This document shows positions 16,214 to 22,469 of a DNA stretch of 24,766 bases, in pieces. The number at the start of each line of letters is the position of its first letter. Within the stretch, counting starts at the first letter, position 1. Source of the stretch: Methanosarcinales archaeon (lineage in GTDB: Archaea > Halobacteriota > Syntropharchaeia > Alkanophagales > Methanospirareceae); assembly GCA_025464585.1 (NCBI GenBank), contig JAODGL010000107.1:4766-29531 (forward strand), in the 5' to 3' direction. Under the pieces are notes generated by a model that was given only the letters and a program-made list of their open reading frames with translations, searched no databases and was not told where the DNA came from. The translations under genes were made by a program, and so were the position numbers.

Positions 16214-16399
16214 TTATCTCAACGTTTCAGTCAGGCGTTTTTTCGCAATAAACTCAGGATGTGTATAGGTAAAATAGGGTGAGGTGTTTTTCAGAGAGGG
16301 ATAAGAACGGTCATCGAAATAATAAGGGGGATAATATGCTCCTGCCATAATCCTGCTAATCCCAAAAGCAAGAAATGATGCGCCAGCAGCTAAAGTCAA
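16214..16399 (-). CDS. Possible short ORF, 61 codons, unidentified
   Basis: This opposing frame starts at TTG 16399 (or ATG 16348) and ends directly beside the stop of the ABC ATPase. It reads GISRIMAGAYYPPYYFDDRS followed by YPSLKNTSPYFTYTHPEFIA. The hydrophobic start and aromatic-rich stretch look protein-like, but no family is recognised. It may be the C-terminal relic of a lost gene or chance. It covers most of the gap between the ATPase and the antitoxin gene. Confidence 0.22.
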   Translation of the reverse strand: MTLAAGASFLAFGISRIMAGAYYPPYYFDDRSYPSLKNTSPYFTYTHPEFIAKKRLTETLR

Positions 16400-16431
16400 G
16401 TTGTTGGTGTGTTAGGGATGCATGTATTCTT
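16400..16431 (+). repeat. Relic of ABC permease sequence, left copy flanking the TA module
   Basis: These 32 nt match 17213-17244 at 29 positions. The right copy encodes part of the first membrane helix of the ABC-2 permease (VVGALGMPVFF). The left copy has an in-frame stop and no longer codes. The two copies lie in the same orientation, 813 nt apart, and bracket the antitoxin and toxin genes. Confidence 0.65.
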
Positions 16432-16493
16432 TTTACTCCCTGAATATGATTGATATTTATTCCCGCTTTATAAATAAAATATATAGATAAAAC

Positions 16494-16730
16494 ATGGTAT
16501 CAGAAACAGAGGAGAGGGAAGTGGGTAAACTTGCGTCGTTGCTTGGCGTGAATAAAGAGGAAGCTCTGCGTCTCGCTCTCAAAGAAGGTATCCATGAACT
16601 TCGTATCAGAAAAGCAACCGAGCTCTACGTTTCGGGAAAGGCGAGTGTGAAGCAGGCGGCAAGATTTGCGGGGCTTGACCTTGCAGATTGGTTTGCCATT
16701 GCAAGTCATTATCGCATTGAGCACTGTTAA
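16494..16730 (+). CDS. UPF0175-type antitoxin, C-terminus altered
   Basis: This 78-aa small protein is of the UPF0175 type, typically the antitoxin partner of a DUF3368/PIN toxin. It has an N-terminal helix region with GVNKEEALRLALKEGIHEL and an HTH-like part, TELYVSGKASVKQAARFAGL (the activating repeat for DNA binding), then DLADWFAIAS. The usual acidic tail that follows the Trp-Phe segment is replaced by HYRIEHC and a stop, where the toxin sequence begins in another frame. A TATA-like box (AAATAAAATATATAG) lies 10-25 nt upstream. The DNA-binding half seems intact; the toxin-neutralising tail is probably lost. Confidence 0.7.
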   Translation: MVSETEEREVGKLASLLGVNKEEALRLALKEGIHELRIRKATELYVSGKASVKQAARFAGLDLADWFAIASHYRIEHC

Positions 16731-17142
16731 GCAGGTCGAACTCTTTCGATGGCGAGGTCTTATCCCTGAAAAGCTAGTGGAGGAACTGAGCAAAGAACCA
16801 GCGAGAAACGCACTTGCATATCTCTTGAGAGAAGGTAAAGCTGAAGTCATGAAACCCTTGGAGGAAATGCGTAAGAGAGCCATTTCAATTCTGGGGGATA
16901 AAGAAGAGACGGGAGATTCTGATGTCATAGCCACAGTTTTGGAAGTGAAGGATGTGGTGATTGCAACAGACGACAGAAGGTTGAGAAATATCTGCAAAAT
17001 CCTGGGTGCTAAGGTTACTGGAACAATTGGCATCATCGTTGGCGCCGTGCGACATTGCTCCCTTACGGAGGAAGAGGGAAAAGAACTCTTGAAAAAGCTC
17101 TCGCTCTCATGGAGAGAGCGAAAAGCTGAGCAGGAAAAATGA
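16666..17142 (+). pseudogene. DUF3368/PIN-like toxin missing its N-terminus
   Basis: Family-like sequence starts at about codon 16 of this frame, IIALSTVKQVELFRWRGLIPEKLVEELSK. It continues to the conserved acidic core TGDSDVIATVLE and VVIATDDRRLRNICK and the C-terminal TGTIGIIVGAVRHCSLTEEE. PIN toxins normally open with a strand bearing the first catalytic Asp followed by PLIALS. Here that strand is missing, and the frame upstream is antitoxin DNA read out of phase. The only ATG (16666) lies inside the antitoxin gene. The toxin has lost a catalytic residue and its own start, so it is likely inactive. Confidence 0.7.
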
Positions 17143-17449
17143 CAATAAGCTGGCAGGCAATCTACGTGCTGGGCTCAGGGAGATGAAAGGGATGTGGAGA
17201 ACAAAGAGCAGGGTTGTTGGTGCATTAGGGATGCCTGTATTCTTCCTCGCATTTCTGGGCTTAGGTTTTGGGCACGCATCCATACCGGAAATCCCAGCGG
17301 GTATAAATTATGTTGAGTTCCTCACACCAGGGATAATAGTGATGACCATGCTTTTCAGTTCGATGTTCGCGGGCATTTCCGTTCTCTGGGATAAGGAATT
17401 TGGGTTTCGAAAGAATAAAAAGAATAAATCAAAAATCATATTAGTTTAG
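17139..17449 (+). pseudogene. ABC-2 permease, frameshifted and 3'-truncated
   Basis: The ATG at 17139 overlaps the toxin stop (ATGA) and reads MTISWQAIYVL, the usual N-terminus of DrrB-like permeases, before going out of frame at about 17170. The +1 frame continues LREMKGMWRTKSRVVGALGM, then GINYVEFLTPGIIVMTMLFSS and ISVLWDKEFGF. At that point the family should continue with a KE-(I/V)-L-V-A-P segment, but the sequence changes to RKNKKNKSKIILV and stops. About 60% of the protein is lost. It is the likely former partner of the ATPase at 15275-16213. Confidence 0.75.
17213..17244 (+). repeat. ABC permease segment, right copy flanking the TA module
   Basis: This is the partner of 16400-16431 (29 of 32 positions identical). 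This copy lies in the reading frame of the truncated permease. Confidence 0.65.
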
Positions 17450-17479
17450 AAGCAAAAAGAAAATTGGGGATGGGGTTCA

Positions 17480-18562
17480 ATGGATATAGAAACGAAGATT
17501 GCTCTCGTAAAACGGCATCCGACCGCAGAAATAATAACTGAAGCTGATTTAAGGCGATTATTTGAGAACAATGATCACCCGATAGCTTACGATGGTTTTG
17601 AACCCTCGGGTTTTGCTCATTTGGGGTCTGGTCTGTTAAGAGCAATTAAATTGGACGACCTGATTAAAGCAGGCATCAAGTTCAAATTCCTTATTGCAGA
17701 TATATTTGCGCTCTTGAATGATAAAATGGGTGGCAACCTGGATGCAATTAAAGAAGTTGGTAAATATCTCGTATCCGTATGGGAAGCATGTGGAGTAGAT
17801 ATGAGCAAGGTAGAAATTATATGGTCTTCAGATGTATTTAAAGACCCTGATTATTGGGAAATCGTATTAAAGATTATTAGAAACGTTACTGTAAATCGCT
17901 TAACAAGAGCTGTAACAATTATGGGTAGGAGTGAAGGAGAAGTAACCATGGCATCGAGGCTATTTTACCCGGCAATGCAATGTGCTGATATATTCTATCT
18001 AAACGTTGATATTTGCCAATTAGGGTATGACCAGCGGAAAGCAAATATATTGGCAAGAGACATAGGCGAAAAGATTGGTTTCTGGAAACCCGTATGTGTG
18101 CATCATGAACTTTTGATTGGGCTGCAAGGACCCACAAAAATGGGCGGCTATTCCTATAATAGACCTGATGAACGGCAATCAAAGATAAAAATGTCAAAAA
18201 GCTTTCCAGATACCTGTATCTTTGTTCACGATTCACCCGGTGAGGTCGAAAGGAAAATCCGAAATGCATTTTGCCCCGAAAAACAAATTATTGAGAACCC
18301 CATCTTAGAGATATTAAAGTTTATTATATTTAGAAGATTAGACAAATTTGATTTGGAGCGCCCGGAAAAATTTGGAGGACCAGTAACCTACTATAATTTT
18401 GATGATTTAGCGACGGCATATCGAAGAGGTGAAATACATCCCTTAGATTTAAAAATAAATGTTTCCAACGCCTTAAATGAGATACTAAAGCCTGTAAGAG
18501 AGTATTTTAAGAGAAGACCGGAGCTTTTAGAAGTCTTTAAAGAGCAGAAAATCACGCGGTGA
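17480..18562 (+). CDS. tyrS: Tyrosyl-tRNA synthetase, archaeal/eukaryal type
   Basis: This class I aminoacyl-tRNA synthetase attaches Tyr to tRNA-Tyr. The HIGH-type signature appears as FAHLGSG (near residue 45), the tyrosine-pocket region as QCADIFYLNVDICQLGYDQRK, and the KMSKS loop as KIKMSKSFPDT (near residue 235). At 360 aa it is the compact archaeal form without the bacterial S4-like domain; the C-terminal helical domain has ATAYRRGEIHPLDLK. It begins 30 nt after the truncated permease and is followed 15 nt later by ubiX, so the two are probably cotranscribed. Confidence 0.96.
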   Translation: MDIETKIALVKRHPTAEIITEADLRRLFENNDHPIAYDGFEPSGFAHLGSGLLRAIKLDDLIKAGIKFKFLIADIFALLNDKMGGNLDAIKEVGKYLVSVWEACGVDMSKVEIIWSSDVFKDPDYWEIVLKIIRNVTVNRLTRAVTIMGRSEGEVTMASRLFYPAMQCADIFYLNVDICQLGYDQRKANILARDIGEKIGFWKPVCVHHELLIGLQGPTKMGGYSYNRPDERQSKIKMSKSFPDTCIFVHDSPGEVERKIRNAFCPEKQIIENPILEILKFIIFRRLDKFDLERPEKFGGPVTYYNFDDLATAYRRGEIHPLDLKINVSNALNEILKPVREYFKRRPELLEVFKEQKITR

Positions 18563-18577
18563 AGAAATGATGGGGGA

Positions 18578-19150
18578 ATGAAAATAATTATAGGAATAAC
18601 AGGGGCAAGCGGCGTTGTGTATGGAATAAGACTGTTAGAAGTGCTGCAAGAGCGAAGCATTGCAGAAACACACCTCATCATATCAGAGAGTGCAAAGCAG
18701 ATAATAGCTATCGAAACAGATTATGAACTTAAGAGAATATATGCGCTTGCTTCTCACGTGTATGACAATTCCGACCTCGCGGCGCCGCCATGCAGTGGGT
18801 CCGTGCGGTATGACGGAGCGATAATAGCGCCTTGTAGCATGAAAACCCTGGGCTGCATCGCATCCGGCATATCTACTACATTAATCACAAGAGTTGCGGA
18901 AGTATGTTTAAAAGAGGGCAGGAAATTGGTGATTGTTCCAAGGGAGACACCGCTCAGTCTTATACATCTGGAGAATATGGTCAGGGTGAAGAAAGCAGGT
19001 GCTGCTCTGCTGCCTGCATCACCGGCATTCTATCACACGCCAAAAACCGTGCTCGATATGGTAGATTTTATCGTGGCACGCGCGCTTGATGTTTTTGGTG
19101 TAAAGGTAGATAGCGAATTAGTAAAGCGATGGGGAACAAGAGATAAGTAG
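18578..19150 (+). CDS. ubiX: UbiX-family flavin prenyltransferase
   Basis: This 190-aa enzyme joins a dimethylallyl group to FMN to make prenylated FMN, the cofactor of UbiD-type decarboxylases. Diagnostic motifs are GITGASGVVYGIRLLEVL (N-terminal FMN site), APCSMKTLGCIASGIS, and VPRETPLSLIHLENM. Length is normal. GGGGGA lies just before the ATG. No ubiD-like partner is in the window. Confidence 0.95.
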   Translation: MKIIIGITGASGVVYGIRLLEVLQERSIAETHLIISESAKQIIAIETDYELKRIYALASHVYDNSDLAAPPCSGSVRYDGAIIAPCSMKTLGCIASGISTTLITRVAEVCLKEGRKLVIVPRETPLSLIHLENMVRVKKAGAALLPASPAFYHTPKTVLDMVDFIVARALDVFGVKVDSELVKRWGTRDK

Positions 19151-19177
19151 CTCGTCTAAAATTCTGGCTTGAAAAAA

Positions 19178-19185
19178 TATTTAAG
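19178..19185 (+). promoter_or_regulatory. TATA box for tRNA-Gly
   Basis: ATATTTAA is centred about 29 nt upstream of the tRNA 5' end at 19211, the expected spacing for an archaeal stable-RNA promoter. Confidence 0.4.
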
Positions 19186-19210
19186 CTAAAAAGTTATAAA
19201 AATACAAAAA

Positions 19211-19281
19211 GCGTCGATGGTCTAGAGGTATGACTTGGGCCTTCCAAGCCCACTGCCCGGGTTCAAATCCCGGTCGACGCA
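19211..19281 (+). tRNA. tRNA-Gly (anticodon UCC)
   Basis: The acceptor stem GCGTCGA/TCGACGC is perfect over 7 bp and the discriminator is A at 19281. The anticodon stem TGGGC/GCCCA holds a loop with TCC at 19243-19245, and the T arm is CCGGG/CCCGG with loop TTCAAAT. CCA is not encoded and no intron is seen. Confidence 0.95.
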
Positions 19282-19307
19282 TCAAACTTTTTAGAAAAAA
19301 GTTTGAT
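19281..19307 (+). terminator. Hairpin directly after tRNA-Gly
   Basis: A perfect 12-bp inverted repeat (ATCAAACTTTTT, then AAAAAGTTTGAT) has a 3-nt loop and starts on the discriminator base. Its outer bases match the trailer hairpin of tRNA-Pro. The gap 19308-19394 shows no other feature. Confidence 0.65.
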
Positions 19308-19394
19308 CAAAAAGGCTTCGGAGAAAGGAGAAAAGAAAAGCGTTGATTTGCATTTTTCAATTTGCATTCTGCATTTTTCATTAAGCCAGAGCGT

Positions 19395-20102
19395 TTAAAA
19401 CCCTAATGCATCCTCTATTCTCCCCAATTCCGCACCGGTGGTATCAGCCCCGGCAGCGTATCCCTTTGTGTTCGCGAGCAACGCCGCACCTATTAAAGGA
19501 ACGCCAAAATTAACAGTGCCTATCTCCACAGGCAGCTCGAAAATTTCTTCCAGGAATTCTAATTCCTCACGCGAGGCATTATTATGTGCCAATATACCTT
19601 TATTTGTTGCAACCGCAGCCATTCCCACGGTCTTCAGTCCACCTATTGTGCCCTTATATACCTTCACTTCCAGGGTCTCCTTTATTACATCCACAGTCTT
19701 CGCCGACAACCGCGGATGAACCAGCGCAACCGAATCGTTTGCGAGTATGATATTCCCCACAGCGTTCATCCTATCGTAGCCAGGCAGACGGCTAATTTTT
19801 TCGCTCAAACCTTCCTCTCGCGCGAATTCCTCTATTCGCCGTAGCTCGCTATCCAACGTGTAAGAGGAAAGGATAAAACCATTTGAGTTCCCCACCGCTA
19901 AACAGCCAGTTAGAGACATCTCCGCTACCGAAGTTCTTATTGCTTTCACCTTCAATGCACGCTCCATTTCTGCTGTTAACCTATCGGATATATGAGAAGG
20001 CAAAAGAAGCGCTGATTCAGTGCAAGTTGCAAAAACTCCTATATACGCGCTGCCATCAACACTGAATGTCCTTCTTATCTCTTTATCTCTCCCTCTCTTC
20101 AT
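19395..20102 (-). CDS. eif6: Translation initiation factor aIF6
   Basis: This ribosome anti-association factor binds the large subunit. It has the five-fold pseudo-repeat of the pentein-like eIF6 fold: YIGVFATCTESALLLP, then repeats ending LTGCLAVGNSNGFILS, AVGNIILANDSVALVHP, TVGMAAVATNKGILAH and LIGAALLANTKGYAAG, each with an N-x-(G/S) turn. ATG at 20102 (GTG at 20111 is also possible) gives an N-terminal extension of about 10 basic residues before the usual IRRT start. It follows eL31 closely, in the widespread archaeal eL39-eL31-aIF6 arrangement. Confidence 0.96.
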   Translation of the reverse strand: MKRGRDKEIRRTFSVDGSAYIGVFATCTESALLLPSHISDRLTAEMERALKVKAIRTSVAEMSLTGCLAVGNSNGFILSSYTLDSELRRIEEFAREEGLSEKISRLPGYDRMNAVGNIILANDSVALVHPRLSAKTVDVIKETLEVKVYKGTIGGLKTVGMAAVATNKGILAHNNASREELEFLEEIFELPVEIGTVNFGVPLIGAALLANTKGYAAGADTTGAELGRIEDALGF

Positions 20103-20121
20103 CGCTGTCACTTTGCTTTGG

Positions 20122-20391
20122 TTACTCTATAAGTTCAGCTCTGATTATATCCTCTTCCTCGGTTACCCTCACTCTTATCTTTGAAGGTGGCTTCTGCGCG
20201 CCGCGACCCCACACCTTCTCGTTTATTGTCGCACCTAAAATGACATCCTCAGCTTTTGTATGTCGCATTAAATATTCCCTTATCTCTGCCATTGCGCGAT
20301 TACTCCTTTTCCACCTCGGTGCCTTTTTCACATCCCTCAACGGTATCGTAAAAATACGTTCTTCTCCCCCTCCTCTTATTTTTTCTCTCAT
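20122..20391 (-). CDS. rpl31e: 50S ribosomal protein eL31
   Basis: This 89-aa large-subunit protein sits near the peptide exit tunnel. Family features are ERIFTIPLRDVKKAPRWKRS near the N-terminus, AMAEIREYLMRHTKAEDVIL in the middle, and EKVWGRGAQKPPSKIRVRV near the end. Length is normal. It lies 10 nt after eL39 and 10-19 nt before aIF6, forming an operon. Confidence 0.96.
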   Translation of the reverse strand: MREKIRGGGEERIFTIPLRDVKKAPRWKRSNRAMAEIREYLMRHTKAEDVILGATINEKVWGRGAQKPPSKIRVRVTEEEDIIRAELIE

Positions 20392-20401
20392 GTTTTACCC
20401 T

Positions 20402-20560
20402 TCATTCTTTTAGCTTTGTCCTCCGCCAGTGTCTTCTTTTCGGATGTGTTGTCACTCTTCGGTTCGTTTTTACCATTATCCAAGCGGGGATTCTTCTGTT
20501 TTGCTTAGCCGCTTTGCTAAGCCTGAGCTTCTTGCCTTTTGTTTTCTTCCCTATTGCCAT
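20402..20560 (-). CDS. rpl39e: 50S ribosomal protein eL39
   Basis: This 52-aa very basic tunnel protein begins MAIGKKTKGKKLRLSKAA and contains NRRIPAWIMVKTNRRV, followed by HPKRRHWRRTKLKE. It is typical in length and composition. It is the first gene of the eL39-eL31-aIF6 operon. Confidence 0.97.
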   Translation of the reverse strand: MAIGKKTKGKKLRLSKAAKQNRRIPAWIMVKTNRRVTTHPKRRHWRRTKLKE

Positions 20561-20609
20561 TGTATATTTTATATTATAATCAGAGGGGTTTCTTTTTATT
20601 TAAATAAAG
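20561..20609. promoter_or_regulatory. Divergent promoter region between rpl39e and queD
   Basis: This 49-nt spacer contains two AT boxes. ATATTTTATATTATAAT (about 20563-20580) suits queD, and TTTTTATTTAAATAAAG (about 20592-20609), read in reverse, suits rpl39e. The promoters appear to cross, so transcription of the two units may interfere. Confidence 0.4.
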
Positions 20610-20972
20610 ATGAAATTAGGAGTATCAACAGACTTTAGCGCGGCGCATTCGCTGCCAAGACATCCAGGGAAATGCAAGAATCTGCATGGGCACACGTATA
20701 AAATAGAAGTGGTGGTAGAAGGAGAAAAGAAGGAAGATACAGAGTGCGTAGCGGATTTCTCGGAAGTGAAGGCGCTGATAGAAGAAGTGCTTGAACTCGT
20801 GGACCATAAGTACTTAAATGAGATAATCTCGTATCCCACCAGCGAGAACATAGCGTTGTTTCTAAGGGAGAAGTTGGAGAGGAAGTTAAAGGATTCAAAT
20901 CTGGATGTCGTACTACGTTCGATAAAATTATGGGAAGGAGAGGGCAAGTGGGTAGAGGTGGAATCGCGGTAA
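20610..20972 (+). CDS. queD: 6-carboxytetrahydropterin synthase (QueD/PTPS family)
   Basis: This 120-aa protein makes 6-carboxy-tetrahydropterin on the route to preQ0 and archaeosine in tRNA. Zinc ligands are His13, His26 and His28 (AAHSLP ... LHGH) and the catalytic Cys22 sits in the CxxxHGH motif. VDHKYLNE carries the Asp-His pair, PTSENIALFL is the conserved PTxEN motif, and the terminal Glu is in LWEGEGKWVEV. A complete catalytic set supports QueD-type activity. The ATG at 20610 follows AT-rich promoter DNA without a Shine-Dalgarno sequence. Confidence 0.94.
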   Translation: MKLGVSTDFSAAHSLPRHPGKCKNLHGHTYKIEVVVEGEKKEDTECVADFSEVKALIEEVLELVDHKYLNEIISYPTSENIALFLREKLERKLKDSNLDVVLRSIKLWEGEGKWVEVESR

Positions 20973-21008
20973 ACAGGTACATTTCAAGAAAACAGAAAAT
21001 AAATTATA

Positions 21009-21091
21009 GACGCAGATTAACACAGATGATATGAATCTACACGGTTAAACTAAAATAAATCTGCGTAAATCCGTGTAAATCTGTGTCTTAT
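21009..21091. repeat. Dispersed intergenic repeat, copy B (with inverted left arm)
   Basis: The right part (21039-21091) repeats 1-53 with one mismatch. The left part, GACGCAGATTAACACAGAT (21009-21027), is the inverted form of the same words: ACGCAGATT pairs with AATCTGCGT at 21058-21066, and ACACAGAT with ATCTGTGT at 21079-21086. It is non-coding and lies between queD and the DUF134 gene. Confidence 0.75.
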
Positions 21092-21116
21092 AGAAAAAGA
21101 GTTATACTTAAATTAC

Positions 21117-21133
21117 GAATATATATTCATATA
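21117..21133 (+). promoter_or_regulatory. Operator-like palindrome at the DUF134 gene start
   Basis: GAATATATATTC (21117-21128) is a perfect 12-bp palindrome inside a 17-nt block, GAATATATATTCATATA, that recurs exactly at 22423-22439. It abuts the ATG at 21133 and lies about 25 nt after TATA-like TTATACTTAA (21102-21111), so it probably covers the transcription start. Confidence 0.5.
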
Positions 21134-21534
21134 TGCGCGGTGCAAGACGGAGAAGGTGTGTGGGCTTCCAACCAAATTTCCTTTACTTCGAACCGAGGGA
21201 AAGGGCAAGGCGGGGAGAACTCTATAACCCCGACATAAGTGAAAAAATATTGAAGGTGGAGGAGTTAGAGAGCATAAGACTGAAAGATTATTTGCAGCTC
21301 GACCAGGCGGAAGCGGCGAAGTCAATGGGCATCTCGCAACCCACTTTCCACCGGATAATAACCGAAGCGCATCGAAAAATAGCAGAAGCTTTTGTCGAAG
21401 GTAAAGCTATAAGGATAGAAGGAGGTAATTATGTGATAGCAGAAGCCAAAATTAATGTGCCCCCTCCGAGAATGCCACCCGGGTGTAGGAGAAGAAAGCG
21501 TGGAAGAGGTCCTTTTGCTTCCTTTAAATCTTAG
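21133..21534 (+). CDS. DUF134/UPF0251 DNA-binding protein
   Basis: This 133-aa putative regulator has the family's basic N-terminus (RGARRRRCVGFQPNFLYFEP), an acidic linker (LKVEELESIRLKDY) and a sigma-70 region-4-like HTH: QLDQAEAAKSMGISQPTFHRIITEAHRKIA. The family's KALRIEGG-like turn appears as KAIRIEGGNY. The C-terminus is Pro/Arg-rich (PPPRMPPGCRRRKRGRG). Together with the repeated palindrome this suggests autoregulation and control of the NifX-like operon; that is inference. It is likely leaderless. Confidence 0.9.
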   Translation: MRGARRRRCVGFQPNFLYFEPRERARRGELYNPDISEKILKVEELESIRLKDYLQLDQAEAAKSMGISQPTFHRIITEAHRKIAEAFVEGKAIRIEGGNYVIAEAKINVPPPRMPPGCRRRKRGRGPFASFKS

Positions 21535-21556
21535 GGGATAAAATATAATTATAATC

Positions 21557-22405
21557 ATGAGTACGAAAGAAGAGAGAGAAGGAAAGAAGAAAATGATGGA
21601 GCAGGAAGAGGCAGTAAAAGCGAGGATGGAGAAGGTAAAGCATAAGATAATGGTGATGAGTGGTAAGGGAGGAGTGGGGAAAACAACGGTGGCAGCGAAT
21701 CTCGCTTTTGCTCTTGGGATGAGAGGTTTAGACGTGGGTTTGATGGATGCCGATATACACGGACCTGATATTCCAAAGATACTGGGAATAGAAGACAAGC
21801 GTCCAGGGGCATCAGAGGGGAAAATATCACCGATTTTAGTCACGCCACGGCTGAAAACGATGTCTATAGGTTTTCTTTTGCCCAACCGGGATTCTGCAAT
21901 CATCTGGAGAGGACCGATGAAGATGAATGCGATAAGGCAATTCCTTTCGGATGTAGATTGGGGTGAGCTGGACTATATGGTGATTGACCTTCCGCCGGGA
22001 ACGGGAGACGAGCCGCTAAGTGTTGCGCAGTTGATTAAAAACGTAGGTGGTGCGATAATAGTTACGACACCGCAGGATTTAGCGTTGCTGGATTCAAGAA
22101 AGGCGGTGAATTTCTCTGGCGTGCTGAAAGTACCTGTTATAGGGATAATAGAGAACATGAGCGGGTTTGTATGCCCTTACTGTGGCAAAGAGATAAACAT
22201 TTTCAAATACGGTGGCGGCGAAAGGTCAGCGAGGGAGTTAGGTGTGCCTTTCCTCGGCAGAGTGCCATTTGACCCGCAGATGGTAGAAGCTGCAGATAGC
22301 GGAACGCCTTTTGTTCTGCAAAAGGAATCGAAAGTGAGAGAGGCGTTTGAGCAGATAGTGGAAAATGTGAGGGCATTTGTGGAAGGAGAGAAAGAAAACA
22401 AGTAA
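21557..22405 (+). CDS. Mrp/NBP35-type iron-sulfur carrier ATPase
   Basis: This 282-aa deviant P-loop (MinD/ParA superfamily) ATPase scaffolds and delivers Fe-S clusters. The N-terminal basic/acidic helix (residues 1-30) precedes SGKGGVGKTT at 35-44, the deviant Walker A. DADIHGPDIP and DLPPGTGDEPLS are the Mrp hallmark motifs. CPYC (in MSGFVCPYCGKEI) is the cluster-binding pair at the dimer interface. Length is normal. It lies 22 nt after DUF134 with its own AT-rich box before the ATG. Confidence 0.95.
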   Translation: MSTKEEREGKKKMMEQEEAVKARMEKVKHKIMVMSGKGGVGKTTVAANLAFALGMRGLDVGLMDADIHGPDIPKILGIEDKRPGASEGKISPILVTPRLKTMSIGFLLPNRDSAIIWRGPMKMNAIRQFLSDVDWGELDYMVIDLPPGTGDEPLSVAQLIKNVGGAIIVTTPQDLALLDSRKAVNFSGVLKVPVIGIIENMSGFVCPYCGKEINIFKYGGGERSARELGVPFLGRVPFDPQMVEAADSGTPFVLQKESKVREAFEQIVENVRAFVEGEKENK

Positions 22406-22420
22406 ACTTTTTATATGCTT

Positions 22421-22439
22421 ATGAATATATATTCATATA
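22421..22439 (+). promoter_or_regulatory. Operator palindrome before the NifX-like operon
   Basis: ATGAATATATATTCAT (22421-22436) is a perfect 16-bp palindrome. GAATATATATTCATATA within it (22423-22439) is identical to 21117-21133. TTTTTATATG at 22408-22417 is a good TATA box, placing the start site inside the palindrome. Confidence 0.6.
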
Positions 22440-22469
22440 GTAAGGTAGAAAAAGGAAGGGAGAAAAAAG

